Below are positions 32,645 through 45,300 of a DNA stretch of 64,000 bases, piece by piece. The position numbers and the translations under genes are program-made. The stretch is from Schistocerca nitens (lineage: Eukaryota > Arthropoda > Insecta > Orthoptera > Acrididae): positions 349,628,650 through 349,692,649 of the forward strand of contig NC_064619.1 of assembly GCF_023898315.1 (NCBI RefSeq), read 5' to 3'. Below the pieces are notes generated by a model, which was given only the letters and a program-made list of their open reading frames with translations, searched no databases and had not been told where the DNA came from. Each line of letters begins with the position of its first letter. Position 1 is the stretch's first letter.

Positions 32645-33029
32645 TTTTCTTGGAATTCGTTCAGGGGCATAGATTGATGAGCAAACCAAGAAATGTTCTA
32701 AGAACATTAACCATGCCTTATAACTTGCCCTGGATTCCAAGGCGGATGGCCATTCCCTCATTATCAGAGTTCGAGTCTGGACAACCCCAACTTTCATCGC
32801 GGTTGTCATATGCGTCAAAGGCAGTCTCCGAATATGTAAGCTTAACTTTGATAGATTTCGCCATGAAACTCGCTCTCCTTAAATGAGTTCCGTGAAATTC
32901 CTGTGATGATGTACATGTTCGTCATAGTTAAGGCTAAAATAAATAGTCATCTATTTAGGGCTATATCAAGCCCAGCAACTGGAACAGAATGGCTGTTCCA
33001 GTCACAGGATTCCATTCAGTATCGAATGC

Positions 33030-33790
33030 AGTAATACACTATCTCAACAAAAGTAACTGGACACGGCTACATAACGCAGAATCGACCACTAGATGTCTGG
33101 AGGGGGTGAACCTCCCAGTACAAATGGAGGCGGTGGCTTTTATGTTGTCAATAGAAAATCAGCATCTGTGGGATCGGTCAGAAGACATCAGTGGCTTCAA
33201 ACGTTGAATAGTCCTCAGATGTCATCTGTCCGTTGAGGACATTTCAACCCTTGCAAAGGTGCCAAAGTCGACTGTTGGTGACGCGATTGTGAACCAGATA
33301 TGTAAAGGAAGGGCCACAGTTAAACCAACATCAGGCACGGTCTTCATAGACCAATGGACAAGGACCGTCGTGTATTACAGAAGGTAATAGATTGTATTAA
33401 ATCTGGGGAGAAATCTCTCTTGAGTTACAAAGTGCTACCAAAAGTCCAGTTACTACAATAACTGTCTGTAGGGATTAAAAACAATGTGGTACACTGGTCG
33501 AGCTGTTATTTCTGTAGTCAATGCTAAGCGATGCTTCGGGCTGACGTAAAGAGAGACGCCAATAGACAGAGAGTGTCTGGAAAAGACACATGGAAGGGTT
33601 TGGGTATGCTGAATGCCTGGAGAATGGTACCTGTCAATGTTTGCAGCGCCAACAACGAAGTACAGAGGAGGTTTTGCTACGGTGAGGGAGTGTTTGTCTT
33701 GGTCAGAACGTGGTACTCTTATTGCACTTAAGAAAACGCCAAGAGTTGTCGCCACGTGTCACTGTGGTTGCTATGGGAGATACATTTGAC
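33030..33790 (+). pseudogene. Decayed Tc1-like transposon
   Basis: ACACTATCTCAACAAAAGTAACTGGACAC at 33030-33058 resembles the end of a Tc1-like family. Downstream, LSVEDISTLAKVPKSTVGDAI (split here: LSVEDISTLAKV, PKSTVGDAI) near 33225-33290 looks like a helix-turn-helix, and FCYGEGVFVLVRTWY near 33675 is a distant echo of the VMVWGCFSWFGLGPL segment. Frames are broken throughout and no right end was located. Confidence 0.5.
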
Positions 33791-36168
33791 AATAATTGTG
33801 GTGTGCTATGTTTTGGTCATGAAGTTTAACCTGCATTTTTTGCTGCATGGAGAGGCGGCATCCCACGGTCACGTTTATATTGCATACCAGTGAACCCCTT
33901 TCCCCCTAAAAAGAGGCAGTGAAGCTCCAAGGCGAAACGTCTACGCCAGGAGGAAGTGTCCTGGGATCAGTGAGCTTACGGCTTCGTCGGCCGGCATCAG
34001 TGGCTGATGAGATACGATGCTTGACTATCGTTGGCCACTCGACCCGACAATCCCGATGGCCATGTAGGGTGTCCACTGTAGCAATGATGGGGCCAACAGG
34101 AAAAGGCCGCCGTGATCGGGCAATCTGGGCAAAATCGTCATGAAGAAAGGCAAAGTGCCCACTGGAGGGCGGTAACTGTGATGAGACCAGGGTCAGCCCA
34201 GAGTTTTGCGTCGGAACTTCTATCAGTTCCACAGCAAGTACACAAGGAAAAGGACAGTCGAATGAATATTTGAACGATAGTTGGATAAATGAACTTAGTG
34301 AGCACGCAAAGTACAAAAATGTCTAATAGTAACTAGTTCTACTGAATCCTCCCCTCGGTGCGAAGTTTTGCGTCATGGCAGAAAGAGCCACGTTAATTAG
34401 CAAGCCCCAGGTAGAATAAATAAAGGAACCTCATTTATAGTAAATAGAATACAATACAACCTTCATTCAGATTTGAATCAACACTTTTGTTTCCAGTCCG
34501 GTGGCAGGCACTGATATGACACTAGAAGGCTTTTGGGCGGCCACATCGCGGTAGGACTTGGGGACGGTTAAGAAGAGAGGTCCTGACAAGTTGACAAGGA
34601 GGAAGCTCGTAGCAACTAGGAGGTAATGTAGTTGCTATGGATAATGTCGAAGATGTACCTTACAGGATGGGTCGCTGAGGTGGCCTACGTAGTGTGGTAG
34701 CGACTGCGAGCCACGGGTATGGCCGATGTCAGGCCCAGAACTCGGACGAAATGCAAAGTGAAGACGCGTGTCGTGGCTCGGAGTAGACATCACCAGGCCA
34801 AAAGGAGCACCAATGGAGGTATCAGCGATTGCGCTTGGTACTTGGGCCGGCGGAACTGCCGATGAGAACTGGTACTGGTCGGCCGGGTGGCGTTCATTGT
34901 AACCACCCGGCGATAAAACAATCCCTCGGTGGCAGGGGGTAATTGCTGTGACACTTGGGCATCTAGAAGAGGAACCGGGGCCATCGGTTATTATCGTGCC
35001 TGCTGGAGATGAGACTGACACTAAATGCGGTGAGCGTGTGGTGTATTCGTATAGTTTACCCTGATCTTCGAGTACTGGTATCGCCAGCAACCTGGCAGGC
35101 GGCAGCCCACAGTATGAATTTGGCGTACCGATGATTACAATAAATACATAGTTATTTAACTCGCAATAGTCCGCCACTGGCCACGGTTTGCCAGAGGCCT
35201 CCCCAACTAAGGAAGTAGGTACTTATTGGTGTGATTTGGAAGGACAAATTACAATAAGAACAAGACTTTCATACAAAGATTGGATGAATGATAAAAAAGT
35301 TTTTTCACGGGAACTGCATCTATGATCTCAGGCTTTTACTGAATGAGATTTGCTCCCTCAGCTTCTCAGTTAACACACTTGCAAATTTACTCCATAAAAC
35401 TCCCAATCGTTTCGTCTGATTTCACGGCAACTGTACGTTACTATCAACACATTCCTGTACCTATACAGAAGCTCTGTGAATCTCCATGTGTTTACACCAG
35501 GAAAAGGTGCGATGTTTAAAACATTCAAATGTCAAATAGTCAGCCTCGCCGTTCAGGCTTAGCCCACAACGTCCAAGCCTAAAATGATCTCAGTAGACAA
35601 CCCCTGAGCTATTTCTAATTTAATGATCCAAGTAAAGTCACTATTACACATTTTTATTTCACAAAACCCAAAATATCCAATGCTTTGAAATTTCAGACAA
35701 CCTTGTAGATGGGGCAACTACAGTTATGAGTATTCATCTTGGGTATTAGTAAGCGCTTCATCTGTATTTTGTCCTTTATTACTGTTTCACTACCGGTTTC
35801 GTAGCCCTAAAAGCCACATCTTCAGGTGAACATAGATGAACATCTGTGTAACAATAAAACCAGAAAGAATAAAAGACCTGAGACATACACTAGTATGGTA
35901 AATTACTTTAAGATTTAAAAAAATTAAAAACTTTTACGTGAAAATATAATAATTTTATTACTCACACGATTAAAACATTAGAGCGGAAAAGCTCTGAATC
36001 TTCTTTCCCAACACTCGTTGTCCGTCAAAGCATAACACCGCTAGATGATGGTATGTCATGGATTAAAAACTGCCAGATTCCAACTTAGTGGATGGGTCCA
36101 TAGCAAATCGTACCATAGTGATCTATTGATTAGAAGAAAATAAATGAGAACTATGAAGACCTAATTTT
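33791..36168. other. Unrecognised interval with two antisense open frames
   Basis: Minus-strand frames at 33906-34316 (136 codons) and 34635-35177 (180 codons, Pro/Ser-rich with SSAVPPAQVPSAIADTS) have no ATG start and no domain I recognise. Their GC content is above the flanks, so they may be remains of an LTR-element leader or gag. A CTACCGGTTTCGTAGCCCTA motif at 35792 belongs to no repeat I can define here. Confidence 0.3.
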
Positions 36169-36179
36169 GAGCCAGAATG

Positions 36180-36380
36180 CCGGCCGTGGTGGCCGAGCGG
36201 TTCTAGGCGCTTCAGTCCGGAACCGCGAGTCTGCTACGGTCGCAGGTTCGAATCCTGCCTCGGGAATGGATGTGTGTCATGTCCTTAGGTTAGTCAGGTT
36301 TAAGTAGTTATAAGTTCTAGGGGACTGATGACCTCAGATGTTAAGTCCCATAGTACTCAGTGCCATTTGAACCATTTTTT
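36180..36380 (+). mobile_element. tRNA-derived SINE, family 1
   Basis: A full-length sense copy. Target duplication GAGCCAGAATG (36169-36179) and GGGCCAGAATG (36381-36391). Confidence 0.94.
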
Positions 36381-36845
36381 GGGCCAGAATGAAAAACCAA
36401 GAAGTGGTTGCCACACAATGTAGGGATGCTCTACCTAGGCAAATCGTCTAGTAAATAAATTATGGCGGAAAAGCAGAACATGACAAGCGCACTTACCGCT
36501 TCTCCGATCTATATAGAACCGCGTACAGGGGACGCGGCCGCATGCTCTGTCATACTGACTGCAATAAAATAAACAGCTTTCCTGCGGACGCCTCGTGCAT
36601 GCGCTGATGATACGCGAACTCGTCCGAATGATTGATGGGCTATTGGGGATGACACGAATGGTGAATGAGAACAAGGAATATTGGGATAAAAAGTACAAAA
36701 GCCTTTTAACGAAAGACAATTTGTAGAGTATCAATACAATAGTGACTGCTGAATTTTTCGATAATAATGCCCCTAAGTTACGCTTAAAGGGTGAAGCGAA
36801 ATTCACGCACTCGGGCTTTGCAGCTAGACCCCCCCCCCCTCCCCC
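36381..36845. other. Unrecognised interval ending in a poly-C tract
   Basis: No supported gene. A C-rich run at 36830-36846 abuts the inverted repeat of the next element. Confidence 0.35.
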
Positions 36846-37454
36846 CTCATATGCCAGCGATAAAAAATGTCTCTCACAGAATTTCGTCCGGCGAGTGAAT
36901 CCAGCAGAAAAAGGACGTTAAAGAGTGGAAATTTGGCAGCACTGTAACCACATGTGGGTTAACTACCTCTGTCAGCACATATTAGTTGTGTTGTACTGTT
37001 GGTGCAGTGGCTATAGTTTTGCCGGAGGTCGATGGTTCCATCCTGGGTTGAGGCATGCTAATCGTCAACAGCGATTGCAGCGGGTCCTCTAGAAAACATT
37101 TGCATTTACATACTACAATCGTAGAAAAGGAAGAGTGGTCAGCTTTGAAAGAAGCCGTTTCCACGTCGTGGTCGTCAATTTATTCGCACGACTTCGTCTA
37201 CTAGATGTGGAACCTGTTTTCTGTGTCCCCTCCTCCAGTGGTCCCATAGATTAGTACCAACTATTCTTCTTGCCTCGTTCAGGTCCATTACATTTCATTA
37301 GGGCCTTAAGTTACCAGTAGGACTAGCAACGTGCCTTGTGAACGATGTCCCAACTCGGTCCTATTTGTATGTGTTATCACCATGGTCCCACTAATTATGC
37401 CTTTCAACACTGAGTCTGGTATCCTAATGCTGTTTAGTACGTTTCTCAATACAT

Positions 37455-37483
37455 TGTTATTATTATTATTATTATTATTATTC
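37455..37483. repeat. (ATT)n microsatellite
   Basis: About nine TTA/ATT units inside transposon E. Confidence 0.95.
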
Positions 37484-37779
37484 TATCGATGAGACTGTGG
37501 AAACATCACCGCTATTACTGTTAGTGAAACAGTGTAATTCGAAACAGAACATTTCACAATTAGCGGCGTCGGGATGAGTCATACAGAACAATATCTGTAT
37601 GTAACGCGCGTTAAGTGGAACAGCGCGCGGGACTGACGGCATGTTTGTACCTTACACGCTCTCCACCAGAGAGTGGCTAGTTGCGAGCAGAATAACGCGC
37701 CCGTGACAGACTCCAATGTACATGCGTACATGTATCGAATTTTCTCATTGTAAACCTCTATACCAATGTGGCACAAGTA

Positions 37780-38785
37780 TGGCACACACAAACGATGGAT
37801 ATGTGTATATGCTTCTGGTCCTTGGTGCATCTTATAACCGGGCTGGCGTTGCCGCTGGTGAATTTGGTGCTAGATTTTCTCGTCAACGCCATCCAGATAA
37901 AATTGTGTTTAGTCACCCGGAACTGCGCCTTCGGGAGTCAAAATCTCTCCTTCCACCATCGCGTGACAGAGGTCGTCCACGCCACGGACTTGCCGTGCTC
38001 CAGCTACTGAGGAAGCTATTCTGGAGGTCATACTCCAAGAACATCAGCGAAGTACATGTAGCGTAAAAAAACGTGCTGCGAGAGCATGGGCTGCACCCGT
38101 ATCACAATGCTTTCACGCAACACCTGCACCCTGCTGATCGCCATCAGAAGAATCAATTCTGTAATGCTTCTAACAAGGACAGGAAGACAACGATGACTTC
38201 GTGAACACCGTAATATAGTCGGATGAAGCAGCATTCACTCGTGTGGGAGCCTTCAATATGTACAACGCTCGCCATTGGTGTGAGGTTAACACGCACGTCA
38301 CCTGCGACGATGGATATTAAGTCTGCTGGGCGACAGGCTTTTGGGTCCCAACATGTTGCCTGACCGGTTGACTGCACGAAGATATCACGCGTTCCTCTCA
38401 AACAATCTGCCTGATGCGCTGGAAGATGTTGCACTACATGGTAGGCAGAAGTTATGGTTCCTACGTGATGGTGCACCTCCACACTATGGAATTAATGTGC
38501 GACAGTATTTTGACAGAACATTTCCAGGGAAATGGCTCGCACGTGGAGGTCCAGTTGTACGGCCACCGCGTTCACGTGACCTAAGTCCCCCTGAATTTCT
38601 TCCCACGTGAAGGAGCTCGTGTACTCTACTCTGCCGACGAATCTGGAACAATTGATAGCATGTGTTCATGCTGCTCTTGTTATTGTGGACGCTGTTTCCT
38701 GCGAAGGGTCCAGAGTTGTATGATCCGGCGAGTTGAGCAATGTTTGGACATGCAGGGAAGTCACTGTGAGCATCTGTTTTTCTGA
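37780..38785 (+). pseudogene. DUF4817-type transposase (relic)
   Basis: The N-terminal part near 37780-37985 reads DGYVYMLLVLGASYNRAGVA, then RFSRQRHPDK and RLRESKSLLPPSRDRGRPR, which resembles the DUF4817 N-terminal domain of an arthropod transposase family. The catalytic half near 38341-38600 reads LPDRLTARRYHAFLSNNLPD, RQKLWFLRDGAPPHY and RPPRSRDLSPPEF, with the Asp in DGAPPH kept. A C-terminal piece in another frame reads VQSCMIRRVEQCLDMQGSHC near 38710-38770. Stops and frameshifts separate the pieces, so it is dead. Position between the inverted repeats supports it as the gene of element E. Confidence 0.78.
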
Positions 38786-39644
38786 GGAAAACGTATACCG
38801 TTGTGAAGGTCATGCGGTCATTAATATGAGCATTATTATTGTCACTGGTTGCTAATGTGCGGCATCTGAACGCTCATACTACATGTGGCATAAATGACAA
38901 GTAGATGCTGTGTTATTGTAGTCTCTATTATCTCTAGCATCTCGAAATTGATATTGTTTTTATAGTTATTCTATCCTATGACAGGTCATTTGTTTCGACT
39001 GTCTGTTTCTTATTTGTTTAACCAAGTGTTTGTTTTGTTCAGCGTTACAAAATGTTGTAAAATAGGGTACATGTGACATAGTAAACGGTGTATATTACAC
39101 TATGAAATGTCAGAATGAAATAAGCAAATAAAATAAATGCGCCACCACCCAGGATTGAACCATCGACATCCTGCATGCTAACCCAGAACTGTATCGAGTG
39201 CACCAACTGTACATCACAACTACTGTTTGCTAGCAGAGGTGGTTACCGTATATGTGGTTATAGTGTTGCCAGATTGCCACTCTTTAACGTCCTTTTTCTG
39301 TTGGTTGTACTTTTCGGACGACATTTTGTGAGAGACATTTTTTTATCGCTGGCATGTGAGGAGTCGCGCTGTGAAGCTCGAATGTTTAAACTGTCAAATC
39401 TCAGATTCATCACTGAATATTTTTCCCTAGATACATCGTTTTAAGGTATAAATACGTGGCCCTAAATAATAAAGCTAGGAACCCCAAAAGCTGATCATTA
39501 TGTGCCGATGAATATCAAAAATTTACTAGTGAAAGTCCCAACGTGATTAAAGCAATATTTTGGTCAGAACTCACGTTTATAAGAACATTGAAGGTGCTAG
39601 ATATTAGACTTAGGAAAGTGAAAATTTCTACGTATCTTCAGTTT

Positions 39645-39835
39645 CACAGGCCGAACGGTTCTAGGCTCTACAGTCTGGAACCGCGCGACCGCTACGGTCG
39701 CAGGTTCGAATCCTGCCTCGGGCATGGATGTGTGTGATGTCCTTAGGTTAGTTAGGTTTAAGTAGTTCTAAGTTATAGGGGACTGATGACCTCAGCAGTT
39801 AAGTCCCATAGTGCTCAGAGCCATTTGAACCATTT
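39645..39835 (+). mobile_element. SINE family 1 in the 5' LTR of element D
   Basis: A sense copy, slightly 5'-truncated (CACAGGCCGAACGGTTCTAG). Target duplication TTCAGTTT at 39637-39644 and 39836-39843. The 3' LTR of D has no SINE at this point. Confidence 0.93.
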
Positions 39836-40277
39836 TTCAGTTTAACATAAAAACATGAAATATGTAACGCCATCGAGCTACATCTAATAGTTTTCGAGTA
39901 ATTTGCTGAAAACTAAATTTGGAACAAAAAGGTCCTTATTTGTAGTATATTAAATATCTGTTATGTTAAAGTTAGAAAGTTCTGACTGCAGTACATGGTG
40001 AAACCTAGTAAAAAATAGATCTATAACAAGTTTCAAGGCCCGAATGTAAATAATAACAAATCTCAGACTTCATGTTCTACAGTCAATTCTGTTCTAAAAA
40101 TTCTAGACGGCAAAGCCTAAACGCAGGCGAGCTAAAACTTTTTCTGTGACTTTATCAAACTTAACAACATTCATACAAAAATTACGAAGATTCTTTGTTA
40201 TCCATGACATTGTTATAACATATTATGTGTACGAGAAGGATAACAACAGATGTTCCATTGGCCGTCTGCTGCGCCAG

Positions 40278-40285
40278 TATATAAA
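40278..40285 (+). promoter_or_regulatory. TATA box of the 5' LTR of D
   Basis: TATATAAA in CTGCGCCAGTATATAAATAC, conserved in the 3' LTR at 59036-59043. Confidence 0.7.
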
Positions 40286-40729
40286 TACAGCCTGAGAGGC
40301 AAGACTAGTCTTCACTTCGCACTCAGCCATCGTACGATCCAAGTCAGTCAAACGCCGAAGTATGCGATGCCTCGGATGACGTCACAGCCAGAGTGCCATT
40401 AAACTCATGTGTTAGGTAAAAATACGAAGTGAAATGGCGAGTACTATACATCGTCCCGGATCGCTTAGATTTCGCAACAGTAGCTGTTAGTTTGCCGCCC
40501 ATTATGTTAACAAATCTGCGTGGTAAGTGGTGACAATTATTTTCCACTTTTGTGGCGAGCAATTATTTCGATTATCAGAGGTCAGAACGAAAGACGAATT
40601 AATTTGGACTTACCGTAGAGGACCCCTCTGAACTGCTCATAGTGCTGTTTAGGATAAGCAGATTTATTATTAGTATTAACAAAATGAATATTACGACGCT
40701 GTGTGTGTGTGAAACTGTACCTAATATAT

Positions 40730-41262
40730 TGAAACGTCCCCTTTTAACAATTTTCTACAACTGTGCTTAACCTGACACACAATATTTTTTTTTTAGCGCA
40801 ACGCAATCTGACTTTCAAAATCTCTAGAAGAGAATGGCCCTGACTAACATTAAACTATCTCTTTCACAAATCACTTACCTCACAAAAATCTTCGCTGCTC
40901 AAGCTACTGCAATACAGCGAGCGCCACTACTGCCAGCTAAATAAAAGATTCAAACTATGGAAGGCACTAACTACTGATAGGGATAGTTAGCAAATGAAAG
41001 ATATTAATAGAGAACAAACAATGTATTTACCTTGATATCATGACAAATTACAAAACTGCGCCATCTCTCTCCCCACATCCACCACTGCTGGCGGCACACC
41101 TCCAACTGCGCAACGCTACGCGCTGTTCGCAGCCAGCTGCCTAACACTACAATGGCGAGTATTACAACAATGCAAAGCAGCCACAGACTGCACACGGCAC
41201 AGCCAGTGACTTTCATACTGAGGTGGCGTTACCAATAAAAAAACCTAAACAGCCTACTTACA
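40730..41262 (-). repeat. 3' LTR of element B
   Basis: 533 bp, TGAAACGTCC...CCTACTTACA on the plus strand, so TGTAAGTAGG...GGACGTTTCA in element orientation. Terminal TG/CA are kept. Confidence 0.95.
41004..41216 (-). CDS. Small predicted membrane ORF in the B LTR (3' copy)
   Basis: A 70-codon frame with an ATG start near the 5' edge of the LTR. It begins MKVTGCAVCS and has a hydrophobic run LWLLCIVVILAIVVLGSWL (about residues 11-29) that would suit one transmembrane helix, followed by a polar, Trp/Arg-containing tail. The 5' LTR copy differs only at residue 3. Its conservation may simply reflect the young age of the LTR pair, and I know of no family with this protein. Treat as hypothetical. 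Confidence 0.25.
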   Translation of the reverse strand: MKVTGCAVCSLWLLCIVVILAIVVLGSWLRTARSVAQLEVCRQQWWMWGERWRSFVICHDIKVNTLFVLY

Positions 41263-41281
41263 TAGCCCCCATGCTCCCCAC
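41263..41281 (-). promoter_or_regulatory. Polypurine tract of element B
   Basis: Read on the minus strand, GTGGGGAGCATGGGGGCTA lies directly upstream of the 3' LTR, as expected for a plus-strand primer. Confidence 0.6.
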
Positions 41282-41700
41282 AAAAAATTTTACAAATTTT
41301 GTTGGGCACTGGCCAATACATATTTGTTAAAATTTTTTTTTCACAATTACAATAACAAAGAAATCAAATGTACACACTTATTGATACAATGTTGGTCAAA
41401 AGCTAAAATTTTCTCACAGTCCATAAAGACAGTCCTGATCATTCATCACATTGCAGTGTTTTTCCCAAAGTCTGAGCAGTAAAAGAAAATGCACACGGAA
41501 GTAGTGGATTTCCATGCAGTCTTGAAGAAGTATCGTTGTCCTTCCAACGGAAAGACAGTGCTGACTCTCGACATGCTGACAGGTAATGGGTCACAACAGA
41601 GCAAACCCACAGCGGAGTCAGTCGAAGTTTTGAAGACTAGTGGTAGGTAGGTCATCACAGAACAGACCCACTGCAGTCCTAGTAGAGATTACGGTATCGG

Positions 41701-42330
41701 TGGGCCGCCAGAGGCGCAGACCCACTGCAGTCCTTGTAGAAATAATGGTACTGGTGAGTCAGCAAAGACGCAGACCCACTGTAGTCCTTGTAGAGATGAT
41801 GGTACTGGTGAGTCAGCAAAGACGCAGACCCACTGTAGTCCTGGTAGAGATTACGGTATTGGTGGGCCACCAGAGGCGCAGACCCAGTGCAGTCCTTGTA
41901 GAAATTGTGGTACTGGTGAGTCAGCAAAGGTGTAGACCCACTGTAGAAATAATGGTATTGGTGGGCCATCAAAGATGCAGACCCACTGTAGTCCTTGTAG
42001 AGATAATGGTACTGGTGGGCCATCAAAGATGCAGACCCACTGTAGTCCTTGTAGAGATGATGGTACTGGTGAGTCAGCAAAGACGCAGACCCACTGTAGT
42101 CCTGGTAGAGATTACGGTATTGGTGGGCCACCAGAGGCGCAGACCCAGTGCAGTCCTTGTAGAAATTGTGGTACTGGTGAGTCAGCAAAGGTGTAGACCC
42201 ACTGTAGAAATAATGGTATTGGTGGACCATCAAAGATGCAGACCCACTGTAGTCCTTGTAGAGATAATGGTACTGGTGGGCCATCAAAGATGCAGACCCA
42301 CTGTAGTCCTTGTAGAGATGGCCAGCAACC
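41701..42330. repeat. 54-bp minisatellite with 261-bp higher-order unit
   Basis: Twelve tandem units with the core CAGACCCACTGTAGTCCTTG, ten of 54 bp and two of 45 bp (41917-41961 and 42178-42222); a diverged first unit precedes 41701. A block of five units (54+54+45+54+54, 261 bp) is repeated: 41809 on matches 42070 on. Both unit lengths are multiples of nine and contain no stop in several frames, so long open frames appear on both strands (18-residue repeats such as YKDYSGSASLMAHQYHYL on the minus strand). It lies in the 3' non-coding part of element B. Confidence 0.95.
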
Positions 42331-45300
42331 ATCTGTTGTGACTGTGCAGGTGCACAATCACCATCGAAGAGTCTTGCGGATAATGTAGCAAGTCCATAAC
42401 CACCACTTGTGCACTCACAAAGTTTTTGGAATTGTCCTCAGAACCAGCAATGCTGTTATCCAGTCCCTTGCTGAATCATTAAATCACATGCAAACACTAT
42501 CACTCCCTACTTCTCACATATTGTCCATATACTATGACCAACAGAAACGTGTGCAGTGAAATGTAACTTACAAGTTACTTAATTTGATGACCTGGTGTCA
42601 ATTACAATTTTATAACATAAGAATACAATTACAAAGGTACAAAATACATCATTAAAAACATAATAGTAGAGATAACATTCGTAGTAATAGGGGCTTTACA
42701 AAAGAATAGAAATAAACATATACATCAGTGTTACAAAAATAATGACATAAGTACATACATAAAGATCAGAATAACTTTTGGAATATCAACTTCCACATGA
42801 GCATTAAAACAAAACAGAACAAATACTGTTTAAACATGTTTACAAAGTAAATAACATATTATCAATGCAAATTATATTTGAGGATAACAGTATTCCTCAT
42901 CATAGTTCATGTAGCTTAGTATTAGAAGAAGAAAAATTCTATGAAACTACACAGAGACAGGAAGAAAAGAAATACACAAGGGTACACAAACACATAGTGG
43001 GATAACACAAAAGGAAAGGACAGGGTTTGTTTTCAGTGTATCGTTTGGTACTGCAGTCCAACGCAAAACTTCATTCTGTAGATCTTTCGTCTTATTTCAA
43101 CCTTTGCTTCCACCAAAAAAATCCTATCCAAGCATGCTTTCTGTATTTATTTCACATATTTCTTACCTCATTATTTATTTCCAAGAAAATCCTACCTATA
43201 CCTGCTTTCTGTACTTCTTTTGTATAGCCTCTCAGTCCATTTCTCTTATATAGTCTACCCCCTCTTAAGCTAACTTAAATCTACTGAGCTCAGATGCTAA
43301 ACTAAGGGACGAGGCAATGCAGCAGCACAAAACAATTAATACAAATAGCAATGAAAAAAAATGGAAATTGTCAAAGCAATTGCAATATTACAACTAATAT
43401 AAGGCACTATGCATGGCAAACAGCAGCAGCAAATGTAAAAAATAAAAAATATAAAACTTATATCTATACATGACAAAGCTCAAGCAGAAAAAATATTACA
43501 GTAAAGACAACAATGCAGACAAGGGAAATGTATATTCACATCTTAATGACTATGTAATTAAAGTGGTGCACCACAAAAACTAATTCTACAAAAGATTCCT
43601 AAATACTAGAAAAGAAAATTATGTATGCAGTTCCTGTTATTAGTCCCTTCTTATTGTTCTTTCCATTCCAAGAGCTCCTTTTTCAAAGAATGTGGATTAC
43701 AAAATTATTATTTAATAGATCTGCAGACAGAAAATATTTAAATTAGTACATCTATAAAATTTTATTTTAACCAGTGCTGCAGTGCAGCTAGAAACTAGAT
43801 ATTAAACAAAATGGGCAAAGCAAGGCGTGAAACGTCATTCACTAGCCATATGGCATTTCTCTCAATTAGCACGACAATAGCCGTGAAATGTTTCTCATCG
43901 TTTTCATGTGCCGCTGGAAGGCTAATGGCTTTTTTTTTTTTTTTTTTTTTTTTCGGGCGGCTGTCGCCCAGGTGTCTGACACAGCTGTGTGCCCACGACG
44001 TATTACGTGCAGGTGGTCACTTAACTTTCGTATGGAAATATTTACGACAGCAGTTTGCTACAATGGCAGTCTTATATAAAAATATTTCACAGGTCAAGAA
44101 TTAGCGTTGCAAATCTGTAAAAACAAAATCCTATGAATATAACAGTGTCCAAAAAAATTTTCGTCGGCATTGTGATACATTCACGCATTTACACACATTT
44201 CATAATTCTAAAAGTACGATTCTCGGTTTCCAACATACGTCTTCACAAGGCAGAGTTCCTAACTGCTACTCATTACTCCTTACCTTATTACACATATACA
44301 AATTCGTCGACGCTTCTTCAATACTTCATCATAAGATACATAGCATAATCAAATTCCTCATATAGCATCAGCTTCTTTATTATAAACATACCACAACAGC
44401 GTAATACACATCGTCATCATAACATTATAAAACCTCAGCTAAGTCTCAAAATCGTCGTTGCTTCCTGAATATTTTAAAACCTAAAAAAATTCTCTGCTCA
44501 TTTCAAAAGTGTTATCTACCTCAAACATACCTTAAAAATCATGATCTCACACCAAATACATCATTCAAAGCTCTCATAGTATCACAATGGTTCCGAAAAA
44601 ACATGAACAGTTTACAAAGTACAGACAAAATACAATTTCATAAGTGTGAAGGTATCCAACTGTGTAATTGCGTAAACATGTGTCACTGATGTAGTAAAAA
44701 AAAAAAAAATGTTTATCTCTGTCAAATAATCAGATAGCTGTGTAATTCATGTGTTAGAGAAATATGGTACCGATGTGTAAAGTTGTATAAGCAAATACCA
44801 TATTAGCTAGGGCTCCTTGTGCTCGCCAAACACATGGTACACAAAGTAAGCGTGTACCCCCCTGAGGATAAATGTAATTATACCCTCAGGTGTTACAGAT
44901 TACAGCAATAGAATGAAATGTATCTCGGAAAACTTTCTTTGTAATTCAAAAATCTTTAAAAATAAATGTTTTAAGTACAAAATTAATCACTCAAATGCGT
45001 GTCCTGTAGCGCTAAACTGTGCGTCTTGTTGTAAGATAATCTCTGTGGAAGTGTCATAGTTATCGTCCTCTGAAAGCTAAGTTCTGCAGAAGTCAATGTA
45101 CTTACCTGATGATACACAAAAGTGAAATGCTTTGCGTATAGATATCTTAGTTATCACGCTTATTGTTGTGATGAAGAAAGTACTGTGCTGTAACGTATTG
45201 TTGTGCTACGGAAAAGGCTGTCTCATTGTTGCTATTCCACAAAAGTTACTACTAAAACCTGTTTTACTTTCCAGAAGAATTCAGAAAACTGTACAGATAT

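Larger units (their letters stand above)
36846..39362 (+). mobile_element. DNA transposon relic E with long inverted ends
   Basis: The left end (36846 to about 37066) and right end (about 39137-39362) are diverged inverted repeats of more than 200 bp. For example GCCAGCGATAAAAAATGTCT at 36853 is matched inversely by GACATTTTTTTATCGCTGGC near 39334, and ACGTTAAAGAGTGG at 36915 by CCACTCTTTAACGT. Between them lies a decayed transposase of the DUF4817 type. No target duplication could be fixed. Confidence 0.75.
39388..40305 (+). repeat. 5' LTR of element D (partial, SINE-interrupted)
   Basis: It aligns with 58346-59060 over most of its length, for example AAACTGTCAAATCTCAGATT, AGCAATATTTTGGTCAGAA, GAGTAATTTGCTGAAAACTA and CTGCGCCAGTATATAAA. 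Many substitutions and small gaps mean this pair is old. The sequence after the TATA region is not conserved between the two copies. Confidence 0.82.

Noticed and set aside
35760..35850. Possible Penelope or other retroelement end with CTACCGGTTTCGTAGCC
   Set aside because: I see no coding or structural support and no second copy in the window.
41640..42341. Long repeat-protein ORFs on both strands
   Set aside because: They follow from a 54-bp tandem repeat without stops; no separate evidence of coding on either strand, and the frames lack credible context.
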